The translations under genes and the position numbers were made by a program. Positions 46,112 through 55,591 of a DNA stretch of 64,000 nucleotides are shown here, in pieces (the first letter of the stretch is position 1; every line of letters starts with the position of its first letter). The notes beneath the pieces are model-generated. The model searched no databases, was not told where the DNA came from, and was given only the letters and a program-made list of their open reading frames with translations. This DNA comes from CAIWHR01 sp039931775. Its GTDB lineage: Bacteria; Pseudomonadota; Gammaproteobacteria; Burkholderiales; Casimicrobiaceae. Where the stretch lies: positions 9,672-73,671 of the forward strand of contig JBDTRG010000160.1 of NCBI GenBank assembly GCA_039931775.1. Reading direction: 5' to 3'.

Positions 46112-47014
46112 GTGAGTGCCGAATCGCTCGCGCCCCCCGGCGCCGCCCCTGCGCCCCCCGGCCCGTTTCGGGAATTCTGGGGCTACTTCAGCGCCAACCA
46201 CGGCGCCGTCGCCGGATTGGTCGTCGTCGTTACCGTGCTGCTGACGGCGGCGTTCGCCAACGTGCTCGCGCCCTACTCGCCGACCCTCACCAACAACGCC
46301 GCGTTCCTGCAGCCACCGGCGTGGCAGCAAGGCGGATCGTGGGCCTATCCACTCGGCACCGACGCGATCGGCCGCGACATCCTGTCCCGTCTGATCTACG
46401 GCGCCCGGTTGTCGCTGCTGATCGGGATCGCCGTCGTCGCACTGTCGATCGGCGTCGGCATCGCGCTCGGATTGCTGGCAGGATTCGTGCGCGGCGTGAC
46501 CGAGATCGCGATCATGCGGCTGATGGACATCATCCTGACGCTGCCGAGCCTGCTGCTCGCCATCGTGATCGTCGCGATTCTCGGTCCGGGACTGATGAAC
46601 GCGATGCTGGCGATCGCGGTCGTGTTGCTGCCCCACTACGTGCGCATTACGAGAGCCGCGGTGATTTCCGAGACGTCGAAGGATTACGTGACCGCGGCTC
46701 GATCCAACGGCGCCAGCCACTTTCGGTTGATGTTCAACGAGGTGCTGCCCAACTGCGCGGCCCCGTTGATCGTCCAGGCGTCGCTCGGCGTTTCCGCCGC
46801 CATCCTCGACGCCGCAGCGCTCGGCTTCCTGGGACTGGGTGCGCAGCCGCCCGCCTCGGAGTGGGGAACGATGCTGTCGGACGCGCGCGAGTTCGTGCTG
46901 CGCGCGTGGTGGGTTGTCACCTTTCCGGGGCTGATGATCCTCATCACGGTGCTCGCGTTCAATCTGCTGGGCGATGGACTGCGCGACGCGTTCGATCCCA
47001 AGCTGAAGCGATAG
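46112..47014 (+). CDS. dppC: Peptide ABC transporter permease (DppC/OppC type), plus arm
   Basis: This 300-residue permease starts with GTG 10 bases after DppB. It has a proline-rich N-terminus (6-20), a first helix at about 32-52, the element GTDAIGRDILSRLIYGARLS, and the loop DYVTAARSNGASHFRLMFNEVLPN. It pairs with DppB in the channel. Confidence 0.93.
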   Translation: MSAESLAPPGAAPAPPGPFREFWGYFSANHGAVAGLVVVVTVLLTAAFANVLAPYSPTLTNNAAFLQPPAWQQGGSWAYPLGTDAIGRDILSRLIYGARLSLLIGIAVVALSIGVGIALGLLAGFVRGVTEIAIMRLMDIILTLPSLLLAIVIVAILGPGLMNAMLAIAVVLLPHYVRITRAAVISETSKDYVTAARSNGASHFRLMFNEVLPNCAAPLIVQASLGVSAAILDAAALGFLGLGAQPPASEWGTMLSDAREFVLRAWWVVTFPGLMILITVLAFNLLGDGLRDAFDPKLKR

Positions 47015-47025
47015 CGACCCCAACC

Positions 47026-48042
47026 ATGGCGCTTCTCGAGATCGAGGATCTGCACGTCGACTTCCCGTCGCAGGGCGCGGTAATGCGTGCCGTCGACGGC
47101 GTCAGCCTCTCGCTCGACGAAGGCGAGGTGCTCGGCATCGTCGGCGAGTCCGGATCCGGGAAGAGCGTGACGATGCTCGCGCTGATGGGCCTCGTCGCCT
47201 ATCCGGGTCGCGTTCGGGCGAAGGCGCTGCGCTTTGCGGGCCACGATCTGCTGAAGGCGTCCGACGCCGAGCATCGCAAGCTGATCGGCAAGGACGTGGC
47301 GATGATCTTCCAGGATCCGACGACGAGTCTCAACCCGTGCTTCACCGTCGGCTTCCAGTTGTGCGAAACGCTGCGCCTCCACCTCCGGATGGATCGCAAG
47401 ACCGCACTCCACCGCGCCACCGAATTGCTGGAACTGGTCGGCATCGCGGCCGCGTCTAGCCGCCTCAAGGACTTCCCGCACCAGATGTCGGGCGGCATGA
47501 ACCAGCGCGTGATGATCGCGATGGCGATTGCCTGCAATCCGCGACTCCTGATCGCCGACGAGCCCACGACCGCACTCGACGTGACGATCCAGGCGCAGAT
47601 CCTCGACCTCCTTCGCGGACTGCAGAAGGACCGCGGCATGGCGCTGGTGCTCGTCACGCACAACATGGGTGTCGTGGCCGAGATGGCCCGGCGCGTGGCC
47701 GTGATGTATGCCGGGCAGGTTCTCGAGGAACGCTTCGCCGATTCGCTTTTCGCCGCACCGCAGCACCCCTATACGGCAGCGCTGCTTGCCGCGATGCCGG
47801 AACGAAGCGACGGCGTGTCCCGCCTCGCCACGATTCCAGGCGTCGTGCCGGGCCTCTACGACCGGCCCGCCGGCTGCCTGTTCGCACCGCGCTGTACCTA
47901 TGCTACCGACGCGTCGTGCCAGAGGCGTCCGGAATTGCGGCCCTGGCAGGATGGGCAGGTCCGCTGTCATTTCCCGCTGGGCGACCCTGGGCGCGACGCG
48001 GCGCTCGCGCGCGAGCGATCGGTCGGAGCGACCGCGACATGA
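47026..48042 (+). CDS. dppD: Peptide ABC transporter ATP-binding protein (DppD type), plus arm
   Basis: This 338-residue ATPase has Walker A GESGSGKSV (40-48), signature MSGGMNQR and Walker B LLIADEPTTALD. The C-terminal region has FAPRCTYATDASC. ATG 47026 is 11 bases after DppC; an earlier start would only follow shadow sequence. Its TGA overlaps the ATG of the next ATPase (ATGA). Confidence 0.94.
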   Translation: MALLEIEDLHVDFPSQGAVMRAVDGVSLSLDEGEVLGIVGESGSGKSVTMLALMGLVAYPGRVRAKALRFAGHDLLKASDAEHRKLIGKDVAMIFQDPTTSLNPCFTVGFQLCETLRLHLRMDRKTALHRATELLELVGIAAASSRLKDFPHQMSGGMNQRVMIAMAIACNPRLLIADEPTTALDVTIQAQILDLLRGLQKDRGMALVLVTHNMGVVAEMARRVAVMYAGQVLEERFADSLFAAPQHPYTAALLAAMPERSDGVSRLATIPGVVPGLYDRPAGCLFAPRCTYATDASCQRRPELRPWQDGQVRCHFPLGDPGRDAALARERSVGATAT

Positions 48043-49049
48043 CCGGCGCACCTGTCGTCGAGGCCGCGGACCTCACGCGCATCTACACCATCCGTCGCGG
48101 CATGCTCCGCGAGCCGGCACACCTGCAGGCCGTTGGCGGAGTCTCGTTTGCGATCGAAGCGGGCCGCACGCTGGCGGTCGTCGGCGAATCAGGCTGCGGC
48201 AAGTCGACGCTGGCGCGCGTCGTGTCGCTGATCGAAAAGCCGTCAGGAGGCACCCTGAGTCTCGGCGGAGCCGACGCGGTCAAGGCGTCACCCGCGAAAC
48301 AGCGCGACCTGCGCAAGACCGTGCAGATGGTGTTCCAGAATCCCTTCGGCTCGCTCAACCCGCGCAAGAAGATCGGCGCCATTCTCGAGGCACCGCTTGC
48401 CATCAATACCGATCTCGGTTCCGCCGCGCAGGCCGAACGCGCCCGAGCAATGCTGGCCAAGGTCGGGCTGCGCCCCGAGCACTACGCCCGCTATCCGCAC
48501 ATGTTCTCGGGCGGACAGCGCCAGCGCATCGCGATCGCGAGGGCGTTGATGCTGAGCCCGGCGCTGCTGGTGGCCGACGAGCCGGTGTCAGCGCTGGACG
48601 TATCGGTGCAAGCCCAGGTGCTGAACCTCCTCGCCGACCTGCAGCGCGAGCTTCACCTCGCCTACCTCTTCATTTCGCACGACCTGGGGGTCGTCCGGCA
48701 CATCGCCCATGAGGTACTGGTGATGTACCTCGGTCTCGTGATGGAGCAGGGGCCGAAGGAGCGCATCTTCGGGCGGCCGCTGCACCCGTACACCCGGGCG
48801 CTCCTCGCCTCGACCCCCGGGATCACCGGTACCGCCCGCGTCGAGCGCATCGTGCTGAAGGGCGAACTGCCGTCGCCCTTGAATCCGCCGCAGGGGTGTG
48901 TATTCTCCACCCGTTGTCCCCACGTGATCGACCGCTGCCGGGCGGAGCGCCCGGTGTTGCGTGCCCTCGAGGGTCGACTGGTATCCTGCCATCTCGCCCA
49001 CCAATTTCTCGAAACCGGTCGCACCGACCTTGCGTCCACCGCTGCGTAA
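48039..49049 (+). CDS. dppF: Peptide ABC transporter ATP-binding protein (DppF type), plus arm
   Basis: This 336-residue ATPase has Walker A GESGCGKST (49-57), signature FSGGQRQR and Walker B LLVADEPVSALD. The C-terminal region has FSTRCPHVIDRC. It works as a heterodimer with DppD. The binding protein gene starts 31 bases later. Confidence 0.94.
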   Translation: MTGAPVVEAADLTRIYTIRRGMLREPAHLQAVGGVSFAIEAGRTLAVVGESGCGKSTLARVVSLIEKPSGGTLSLGGADAVKASPAKQRDLRKTVQMVFQNPFGSLNPRKKIGAILEAPLAINTDLGSAAQAERARAMLAKVGLRPEHYARYPHMFSGGQRQRIAIARALMLSPALLVADEPVSALDVSVQAQVLNLLADLQRELHLAYLFISHDLGVVRHIAHEVLVMYLGLVMEQGPKERIFGRPLHPYTRALLASTPGITGTARVERIVLKGELPSPLNPPQGCVFSTRCPHVIDRCRAERPVLRALEGRLVSCHLAHQFLETGRTDLASTAA

Positions 49050-49080
49050 CCCGCAGCCAACACCCTAGGAGTCCATCGAC

Positions 49081-50712
49081 ATGAACCAATCCAAGCCGGC
49101 CCCGCGTTGGCCCCGCCGCATCAACCACGCCCTCGTCGCAGCGCTTGCCCTTCCGGCACTCCTGGTCGCTGCCAGCCTTTCCGCGAAGACGCTGGTCTAC
49201 TGCTCGGAAGGCAGCCCGGAAAACTTCTACCCCGGCATCAACACGACCGGCACGTCGTTCGACGCCAACAGCCAGATCTACGGCCGCATCGTCGACTTCG
49301 AGCGCGGCGGCACGTCGGTCGTCCCCGGCCTCGCGGAAAAGTGGGATATCTCTCCCGACGGGAAGGTGTACACGTTCTACCTGCGCAAAGGCGTCAAGTG
49401 GCACAACCACCGCGCGTGGAAGCCGACGCGCGACTTCAACGCCGACGACATGATCTTCGCGATCGAGCGGCAGTGGAAGGAATCCAATCCGTACTTCAAG
49501 ATCACGAGCTCCAACCATTCATACTTCAACGACATGGGCATGCCCAAGCTGCTGAAGTCGGTGGAAAAGGTCAACGACTACACGGTGAGGATCACGCTCG
49601 AGAAGCCCGAGGCCCCGTTCCTGTCCGACCTCGCGATGGAATACGCCGGCGTGCAGTCCAAGGAATACGCGGACGCGATGCTCAAGGCCGGGACGCCCGA
49701 GAAGATCGACCAGGAGCCGATCGGCACCGGCCCGTTCTACCTCGATCGCTACATCAAGGACGCGATCATCCGCTACAAGGCGTTTCCGCAGTTCTGGGGC
49801 GGCAAGGCGAAGATCGACGACCTGATCTTCGCGATCACGCCCGACGCCTCGGTGCGCTGGGCAAAGCTGCAAAAGGGCGAGTGCCACGTGATGCCCTACC
49901 CCAATCCCGCCGACCTCGACACGATTCGCAAGGATCCCAAGGTACAGGTGCTGGAGCAGCCGGGATTGAACGTCGGCTACCTCGCCTACAACACGACCAA
50001 GAAGCCGTTCGACGACGTCCGCGTGCGCAAGGCGATCAACATGGCGATCAACAAGAAAGCCATCATCGACGCCGTGTACCTGTCCGCCGGCGTCCCGGCG
50101 ACCAATCCGATTCCTCCTTCGATGTGGTCGTATAACAAGGCGATCAAGGACGACCCGTACGATCCGGCGGCCGCGAAGAAGCTGCTCGCCGACGCCGGCT
50201 ATCCGAACGGCTTCTCGACGGACCTGTGGGCGATGCCAGTGCAGAGGCCCTACAACCCGAACGCCAGGCGGATCGCGGAGCTCATGCAAGCGGACCTCGA
50301 CAAGATTGGCGTGAAGGCCGAGATCAAGAGCTTCGAATGGGGCGAGTATCGCAAGCGCATGCAGGCCGGCGAGCACCAGATGGGCATGCTGGGCTGGACC
50401 GGCGACAACGGCGATCCCGACAACTTCCTGGCCACGCTGCTCGGTTGCGATGCCGCGAAGACCAACGGGAGCAACGTGGCGAAATTCTGCTACCAGCCCT
50501 ACGAGGACCTGATCCAGAAGGCGAAGGTGATCTCCGACCAGAAGCAGCGCACCGTGCTGTACGAGAAGGCGCAAGTGATCTTCAAGGAACAGGCGCCATG
50601 GTTCACGATCGCGCACGCGGTGCAGCTGAAGCCGGTGCGCCGTGAAGTGATCGACTTCAAGCTCTCCCCGTTCGGCCGCCATACGTTCTACGGCGTCGAC
50701 ATCAAGGAGTAG
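49081..50712 (+). CDS. dppA: Dipeptide-binding protein (DppA-like)
   Basis: This 543-residue periplasmic receptor has a signal peptide (about 1-35, hydrophobic core LVAALALPALLVAASL). The mature start is like DppA (KTLVYCSEGSPENFYPG), with a YLRKGVKWHN element and a GWTGDNGDPDNF stretch near 440 that is conserved in DppA. It is the only binding protein for the two peptide transporters in this window, so it may serve both. A strong terminator follows. Confidence 0.94.
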   Translation: MNQSKPAPRWPRRINHALVAALALPALLVAASLSAKTLVYCSEGSPENFYPGINTTGTSFDANSQIYGRIVDFERGGTSVVPGLAEKWDISPDGKVYTFYLRKGVKWHNHRAWKPTRDFNADDMIFAIERQWKESNPYFKITSSNHSYFNDMGMPKLLKSVEKVNDYTVRITLEKPEAPFLSDLAMEYAGVQSKEYADAMLKAGTPEKIDQEPIGTGPFYLDRYIKDAIIRYKAFPQFWGGKAKIDDLIFAITPDASVRWAKLQKGECHVMPYPNPADLDTIRKDPKVQVLEQPGLNVGYLAYNTTKKPFDDVRVRKAINMAINKKAIIDAVYLSAGVPATNPIPPSMWSYNKAIKDDPYDPAAAKKLLADAGYPNGFSTDLWAMPVQRPYNPNARRIAELMQADLDKIGVKAEIKSFEWGEYRKRMQAGEHQMGMLGWTGDNGDPDNFLATLLGCDAAKTNGSNVAKFCYQPYEDLIQKAKVISDQKQRTVLYEKAQVIFKEQAPWFTIAHAVQLKPVRREVIDFKLSPFGRHTFYGVDIKE

Positions 50713-50779
50713 GCGGGCCTCGTGCAGCATCCGCCGGCCGCGACCGCCAAGTTGCGGGGCCGGCGGCAGGATGACACCG

Positions 50780-50817
50780 AAACCCCGTGGGCCGAGACCG
50801 GCTCACGGGGTTTTTTT
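50780..50817 (+). terminator. Rho-independent terminator after dppA
   Basis: AAACCCCGTG (50780-50789) pairs with CACGGGGTTT (50804-50813). The inner stem GCCG/CGGC (50791-50802) makes one long hairpin, followed by a T run through 50817. It closes the plus-strand Dpp operon and lies before the convergent cytochrome gene. Confidence 0.92.
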
Positions 50818-50843
50818 GGGGTGCGTTCCCGGCGAGCGCGACC

Positions 50844-51125
50844 CTAGTTCTTCACACCGTAGTTCTGTTCGAGGTACGTCGCGATGGCGTCGACGTCCGC
50901 CTTGTCGATCGGCGCGCCATAGACGTTGATCATCTTGTTGACCGATGCCGTCCAGCCCGCCTTGGTCATGAAGCGGGAATTCATCGGGACATAGTCGAGG
51001 CTGTGGCAGGCAATGCACGCCATCGCCTTGTCCTTTCCGGGACCTTCCTTCAGCTGGAACTTCGATTCCTGCGCCGCGGCGGCGGCAGCGAGCGCAAGGA
51101 CCAGGAACGCGATCAGGGTACGCAT
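50844..51125 (-). CDS. sorB: c-type cytochrome subunit of sulfite dehydrogenase (SorB-like)
   Basis: This 93-residue monoheme cytochrome has a signal peptide (1-19, MRTLIAFLVLALAAAAAAQ) and the heme motif C37-I-A-C40-H41. A later Met in YVPMNSRFM is a candidate sixth ligand. It would accept electrons from the molybdenum subunit in the periplasm. ATG 51125 has AGGAG 9 bases upstream. GTG 51146 and ATG 51134 are possible but either overlap the sorA stop or sit too close to the ribosome site. The position directly after the molybdenum gene is what defines it as SorB-like. Confidence 0.85.
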   Translation of the reverse strand: MRTLIAFLVLALAAAAAAQESKFQLKEGPGKDKAMACIACHSLDYVPMNSRFMTKAGWTASVNKMINVYGAPIDKADVDAIATYLEQNYGVKN

Positions 51126-51142
51126 GATGGCCATTCTCCTCG

Positions 51143-52390
51143 TCACACGATCTCGACGTACAGACGCTGGATCACGTTGTGGTGATAGCCAGCCGGGTTG
51201 TAGCTCAGCCGTTCCGTCTGCGTCTGTCCCCCGCGGCTCGTCGCGCGCGCCATCACGACCATCGTGCCCGGCGCGCGGGTCGGAACCGTCATCGAGAATT
51301 CCCGGAACGAGAAGCGCCCGTGGTCGCGTCCGAGCTTCGCGGGCTTCCAGTTATCGCCGCCGTCCGTCGAGACCTCCACTCGATCGATACCGGAGCCGCC
51401 GTCCCACGCAATGCCCGCGACGTCGACCGGCTTGCCGTGCGGAAACTGCTGGCCGAACCGTATCGACGTGATCATCGAGTTGGTGACGATGTTCGTGATC
51501 GGTTCGGTGGTCTCGGCGAGTTGCGTCTTGAACGACTGCCCGGGGTACTTGCCGCGGGGCAGCCGGTAGGCCGTCTTCATCCAGAAGTTGGACTCGGGCG
51601 CGGACACCGCATTGATGCTGATCAGTTGCTTCATCCAGTAGGTACCGGTCCAGCCGGGCACGACCAGCCGCGCCGGAAAGCCGTTCCAATGCGGGAGCGG
51701 GGCGCCGTTCATGTCGAAGGCGATCAGCGTGTTCTCGTCCAGCGCCACCTCGACCGGGATCGACTTGACGAAATCAGGCGTCTTGTCGATCGGCGCGCGA
51801 TCGGCACCGTTGAACACGATCTCGATCGCGTTGCTCCTGAGGCCCGCCTTCGCGAGCAGGTCCTTGAGCCGCACCCCACGCCACACCGCGTTGCCCATCG
51901 CGCCGACACCCCACTCGACCCCGGCGACATGCGGTTCGAACAGTCCCCGCCGATTGCCCGAACACTGGCACACCGCGGTGATCTCGATCTGCGGGAACTC
52001 CTTGCGCAGCTGCGCGAGCGTGTAGCTCGCGGGCCTTTCGACGCTCTCGCCGGCGATAGCGAGCTTCCAGTCCCGGGCACTGACCTCGGGGATCCCGGCC
52101 AGATGCCAGCGGACGAAGAATGCGTTGTTGGGCGTGATGACGCTGCGAAAATACTCCGGTGGCGTCTCGTAGTTGGGCGGCCGGAAGGTCTTCTTGATCA
52201 GCGGAACTTTCCCTGACAACGGCGACAGCGTCTGCTCGGCCAGCGCACCGTCCGGGATCTCCGCATAGCCGCGGTCCGCAGTGCTGCCCACCGTTGCCGC
52301 CAGCACCCGTCCCGGGCCGAGTACCGCCAGCGCACCCGCGCCCGCGATCAGCCTGCGGCGCGCGACGACGATCCTGTCGTTCTCGCTCAT
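51143..52390 (-). CDS. sorA: Molybdopterin sulfite dehydrogenase catalytic subunit (SorA-like)
   Basis: This 415-residue enzyme oxidises sulfite to sulfate. It has a Tat-type signal with RRR at 11-13 (ARRRLIAGAGALAVLG), so it is exported folded. The molybdenum-binding domain has Cys143 in CQCSGNRRG, the expected metal ligand. The C-terminal Mo-co dimerisation domain ends LYVEIV. ATG 52390 has GGAGG seven bases upstream. The 187 bases upstream hold no gene I can support. Other sulfite oxidase-family activities are possible, but the paired cytochrome favours SorAB. Confidence 0.9.
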   Translation of the reverse strand: MSENDRIVVARRRLIAGAGALAVLGPGRVLAATVGSTADRGYAEIPDGALAEQTLSPLSGKVPLIKKTFRPPNYETPPEYFRSVITPNNAFFVRWHLAGIPEVSARDWKLAIAGESVERPASYTLAQLRKEFPQIEITAVCQCSGNRRGLFEPHVAGVEWGVGAMGNAVWRGVRLKDLLAKAGLRSNAIEIVFNGADRAPIDKTPDFVKSIPVEVALDENTLIAFDMNGAPLPHWNGFPARLVVPGWTGTYWMKQLISINAVSAPESNFWMKTAYRLPRGKYPGQSFKTQLAETTEPITNIVTNSMITSIRFGQQFPHGKPVDVAGIAWDGGSGIDRVEVSTDGGDNWKPAKLGRDHGRFSFREFSMTVPTRAPGTMVVMARATSRGGQTQTERLSYNPAGYHHNVIQRLYVEIV

Positions 52391-52577
52391 GTCCGCTCCT
52401 CCAAGAAATGCAATCCGCAGAATCTTGATCCCTTCTTTTGCGCGAGTCCAGCCCACAGCCCCCGCGACTGCGCAAGCGTGCGATCAGCCATGGTGGATGT
52501 CGCGAGAAGGGTCGGGGACCGGGACAAGCGGCAGCTATACGGTTCCAGGCCGGCGCGGGGGTTCGCGCCCTGCGAGA

Positions 52578-53339
52578 TCAGCGCTTGCCGTGGCGCGCGC
52601 GTCGCGACGCGCAGAGGCAGATGCCGCTAGCCACCGAGACGTTGAGGCTTCCGACGCTTCCAGTGATCGGAATGCCGACGATGCGGTCGCAAAGATCGCG
52701 GGTGAGGCGCCGCAGGCCCGTGCCCTCTGCGCCGAGCACCCACGCTACCGGCCCGCCGACGTCGGCGTCGAACAGGCTCTCGCCGCCCGCGTCGGCACCC
52801 AGGATCCAGACGCCCTTGTCCTTCAAGTCGCGAAGTGCGCGCGCGAGGTTCGTCACTGTGACGAGCGGAACGGTATCGGCAGCCCCACTCGCCGCCTTGG
52901 CAACGGTCGCGTTGAGGCTGGCCGCGCGGTCCTTGGGAACGACGACGGCGTGCGCGCCGAAGGCGTCGGCGTTGCGAAGGCATGCGCCGAGATTGTGCGG
53001 ATCCGTGACGCCGTCCAGCACGAGCAGCAACGCCGGCTCGGCCAGCGTATCAAAGACGTCGTCGAGCGTCAGCTGGGCCGCGGTGGCGTCGACGATCGCC
53101 ACAACACCCTGGTGCTGATCCGAACCCGCGAGCGCGGTCAGCCGCTCATCGTCGGCGACGTGAACAGGGCAACGGGCGGCCTCGGCGCGCGCGACGAGAT
53201 CCCGCGTGCGCGCGTCGTTTCGCGTCGCGACAAGGTAGATGGTGCGCACGGATTCGGGCCGCTGCCTGAGGCGCGCGGTCACCGCGTGAAAGCCGTACAG
53301 CGATCGAGTGGGCGTCAAGGGGGTCGGATCGATGCGCAC
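52578..53339 (-). CDS. rlmB: 23S rRNA 2'-O-methyltransferase RlmB
   Basis: This 253-residue SPOUT enzyme methylates a guanosine in 23S rRNA. The N-terminal substrate domain (about 12-90) starts SLYGFHAV. Motif 1 is LDGVTDPHNLGACLRNA (108-124, Arg122), motif 2 is LGAEGTGLRRL, and motif 3 is VGSLNVSVASG. Start is GTG at 53339, as no better start lies in frame near the conserved N-terminus. The order with other betaproteobacterial genes varies; here it is divergent from marC. Confidence 0.9.
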   Translation of the reverse strand: MRIDPTPLTPTRSLYGFHAVTARLRQRPESVRTIYLVATRNDARTRDLVARAEAARCPVHVADDERLTALAGSDQHQGVVAIVDATAAQLTLDDVFDTLAEPALLLVLDGVTDPHNLGACLRNADAFGAHAVVVPKDRAASLNATVAKAASGAADTVPLVTVTNLARALRDLKDKGVWILGADAGGESLFDADVGGPVAWVLGAEGTGLRRLTRDLCDRIVGIPITGSVGSLNVSVASGICLCASRRARHGKR

Positions 53340-53429
53340 GGGTGAAGCGCAGCGGCGTGTTAGTGTAGCGCAGCGCCGGACGATGCCCGGCGCGCCTCGC
53401 AGGATCGAGCTCGAACCGTGACCGGAAAT

Positions 53430-54089
53430 ATGCGCCTCTTCGTCGAAGGCGTGCTGCTCGTGCTGGCGGCGCTCCTGCCGATCGTCAATCCCTTCGGCGG
53501 TGCGCCGATGTTCCTGGCGATGACGGCCGACGTCACCAAGGAGGTGCGCGCGCAGCTGGCGCAGCGAATCGCGATCAACGCGTTCATCCTGATCCTCGCC
53601 TCGCTGTTCATCGGCACTTACGTGCTGGAGTTTTTCGGCTTGTCGGTGCCGATCGTCCAGGTCGCCGGCGGCATCGTCGTCTGCGCGACGAGCTGGGATC
53701 TGCTGCGCGCCGAAAGCGCGACGAAGGTGGCGATCGCCTCCGAACCGGACGACGATATCGGCGTCCGCGCGTTCTATCCGCTTACCCTGCCGCTCACGGT
53801 CGGGCCGGGCACGATCTCCATCGCCATCACCATCGGTGCGCACCATCCGCAGAGCGTTCGGTCGCTGCTGGTGAGCGGCACCGCCGACGCCGTGGGCGCG
53901 GCCCTCGTCGCCGCGCTGGTTTTCCTCTGCTACCGCTACGCCGATCGGCTGCTGCGATTGCTGGGCGAAACGGGCACCAGCGTGCTGATCCGCTTTTCGG
54001 CGTTCATCATGCTGTGCATCGGCGTGCAGATCTTCTGGACCGGGGCCGCCGCACTGCTTGCGAAGGTGCCGGGGGAAGCGCTGCGTTGA
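53430..54089 (+). CDS. MarC family integral membrane protein
   Basis: This membrane protein of 219 residues has about six helices and LLPIVNPFGGAPMFLAMT near the N-terminus, typical of MarC. The function of the family is unknown; it is not the multiple antibiotic regulator. GTG 53418 four codons earlier is an alternative start. Both starts lack a strong ribosome site. It is divergent from rlmB. Confidence 0.88.
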   Translation: MRLFVEGVLLVLAALLPIVNPFGGAPMFLAMTADVTKEVRAQLAQRIAINAFILILASLFIGTYVLEFFGLSVPIVQVAGGIVVCATSWDLLRAESATKVAIASEPDDDIGVRAFYPLTLPLTVGPGTISIAITIGAHHPQSVRSLLVSGTADAVGAALVAALVFLCYRYADRLLRLLGETGTSVLIRFSAFIMLCIGVQIFWTGAAALLAKVPGEALR

Positions 54090-54111
54090 CGGATGCCGTT
54101 GGCGACCGCAT

Positions 54112-54141
54112 CTGGCGGTGGGCGCGTGGACCGGATATACT
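54112..54141 (+). promoter_or_regulatory. Candidate promoter for tRNA-Thr
   Basis: TATACT (54136-54141) is a good -10. The best -35 is CTGGCG (54112-54117), 18 bases before it, which is weak. The start site would be near 54148, giving a leader of about 57 bases. Confidence 0.35.
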
Positions 54142-54204
54142 TTAGGGCTTGGCCGGAATCGGCGCGCCCGCACTTGCAGGTCGTTCGAGCCGTTCCGCGT
54201 CAAC

Positions 54205-54280
54205 GCCGGTGTAGCTCAGTTGGTAGAGCAGCGCATTCGTAATGCGAAGGTCGAGGGTTCGACTCCTTCCACCGGCACCA
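54205..54280 (+). tRNA. tRNA-Thr (anticodon CGT)
   Basis: This is a 76-base cloverleaf. Acceptor GCCGGTG pairs with CACCGGC (54270-54276). The D arm is GCTCAGTTGGTAGAGC. The anticodon loop TTCGTAA has CGT at 54238-54240, the T arm has GGTTCGACTCC, and CCA is encoded. It reads ACG codons. The following 297 bases, to the DUF3014 gene, contain no terminator or gene that I can support. Confidence 0.97.
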
Positions 54281-54577
54281 AATTATCAAAGACTCAACCA
54301 CGGCCTGATTGCGGCCGGACCGCGGTGGCGGCGCCTGTGCAAAGCCGTCGTGGCGACCGCGGATGCGGCGCTGCGCTCGATGCGCTGACATTCCCGGGAT
54401 GGCGGAGAATCGGCGGCGAGGGCCACGCGCGTGATGGACGAGATTTTCGCGCACCTCCGCAAGGACGCACCGGGCCTTCGTTGACGCGTCGGCGCTCGCC
54501 CGAGTACCGGGACGCAGGTTCGAGCGGAACTCGTCCCCGTCCGCCCGATCCAACCCTCGCTCCGAAAGAGAAGGCCC

Positions 54578-55591
54578 ATGCCGACAAACGCGCTCCGTCC
54601 CGATCCCGATTTTACGGTCAGCCCCGGTTTGCCCGACTCGGACCGGCCCAACCGACATCCGTCGGGCCCGGGTCGCACCGGGGGTGCTAGGGTCGCCGCG
54701 GGGGTGGCGCTGCTGCTGATGCTGGCCACTCTGGCGGCCTATTTCCTGTGGCCGCGCGCGGTGACGACTCCCCCGCCGGTCGCGACTCCGGCCCCGGCCT
54801 CGCCGGCGCGGCCCTCGAAAACCGCGGCCGCGATCGAGAACCCGATCGATCAGGTCCCGGCCGCCTCGGCGGTGGACCGGAGCGCGCTGCCGCCGTTGCC
54901 CTCGCTGGACGACAGCGACCAGGTCGCACGAGACGTCATCGAGACCACCCTCAATGGCGATGCGTACCTGCGCCTGCTCGTCCCGACCACGCTCATCCGG
55001 CACATCGTCGCGACGATAGACAATCTGCCGCGCAAGACGATCGCCACGCGAATCCTGCCGGTCAATCCGGCCCCCGGAACGTTTGCCGCCGCGAGCGTGC
55101 CGGGCGGAATGGCGGTCGCGCCGGACAATGCACGGCGTTACGCGTTGCATATCGAGGCCGCGGAAGCGGTCGACACCGCGCGGCTGGCGCAATTCTATGT
55201 TCGCCTGTATCCGCTGTTCCAACAGGCCTACGCGGAGCTCGGATACCCGAACGCATACTTCAACGATCGCCTGATCGCGGTGATCGATCATTTGCTGGCG
55301 ACCCCCGAGCTCGACGCGCCGCCGGCGCTGGCGCAGCCCAAAGTCCTGTTCGAATTTTCCGATCCCGAACTCGAGAACCTGTCGGCGGGACAGAAGATCC
55401 TGGTGCGCATCGGTACGCCGAACGAACGGCGGCTCAAATCAAAGCTGCGCGAAATCCGGAAGGCGCTGTCGGTCAGCGCGACGAAGCCTCCAGCGGAGAC
55501 GGCGGGTCCGGGGGCGACAGCAGCGCCGCAAGCTCGAGATACATCGGCGCCGTCAGCCAGCGCGCCACCGCGCTCGCCAAATGCGCCGTAG
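54578..55591 (+). CDS. DUF3014 domain membrane-anchored protein
   Basis: This 337-residue protein has a disordered N-terminus (1-35), one membrane helix (about 39-59, VAAGVALLLMLATLAAYFLW), then a Pro-rich linker and a soluble DUF3014-type domain (about 95-300). A disordered tail rich in Ala, Pro and Ser follows (305-337). The topology would place the domain in the periplasm. Function is unknown; neighbours (tRNA-Thr upstream, NfeD/slipin downstream) do not suggest one. Confidence 0.82.
   Translation: MPTNALRPDPDFTVSPGLPDSDRPNRHPSGPGRTGGARVAAGVALLLMLATLAAYFLWPRAVTTPPPVATPAPASPARPSKTAAAIENPIDQVPAASAVDRSALPPLPSLDDSDQVARDVIETTLNGDAYLRLLVPTTLIRHIVATIDNLPRKTIATRILPVNPAPGTFAAASVPGGMAVAPDNARRYALHIEAAEAVDTARLAQFYVRLYPLFQQAYAELGYPNAYFNDRLIAVIDHLLATPELDAPPALAQPKVLFEFSDPELENLSAGQKILVRIGTPNERRLKSKLREIRKALSVSATKPPAETAGPGATAAPQARDTSAPSASAPPRSPNAP

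Noticed and set aside
54281..54577. Possible integration scar next to tRNA-Thr
   Set aside because: No integrase gene, no repeat of the tRNA 3' end and no mobile gene was found in the 297 bases.
54200..55291. Minus-strand frame ending in a CRWKESNPRPSHYEC-like peptide
   Set aside because: That peptide is the well-known false translation of the reverse strand of a tRNA; it covers tRNA-Thr.
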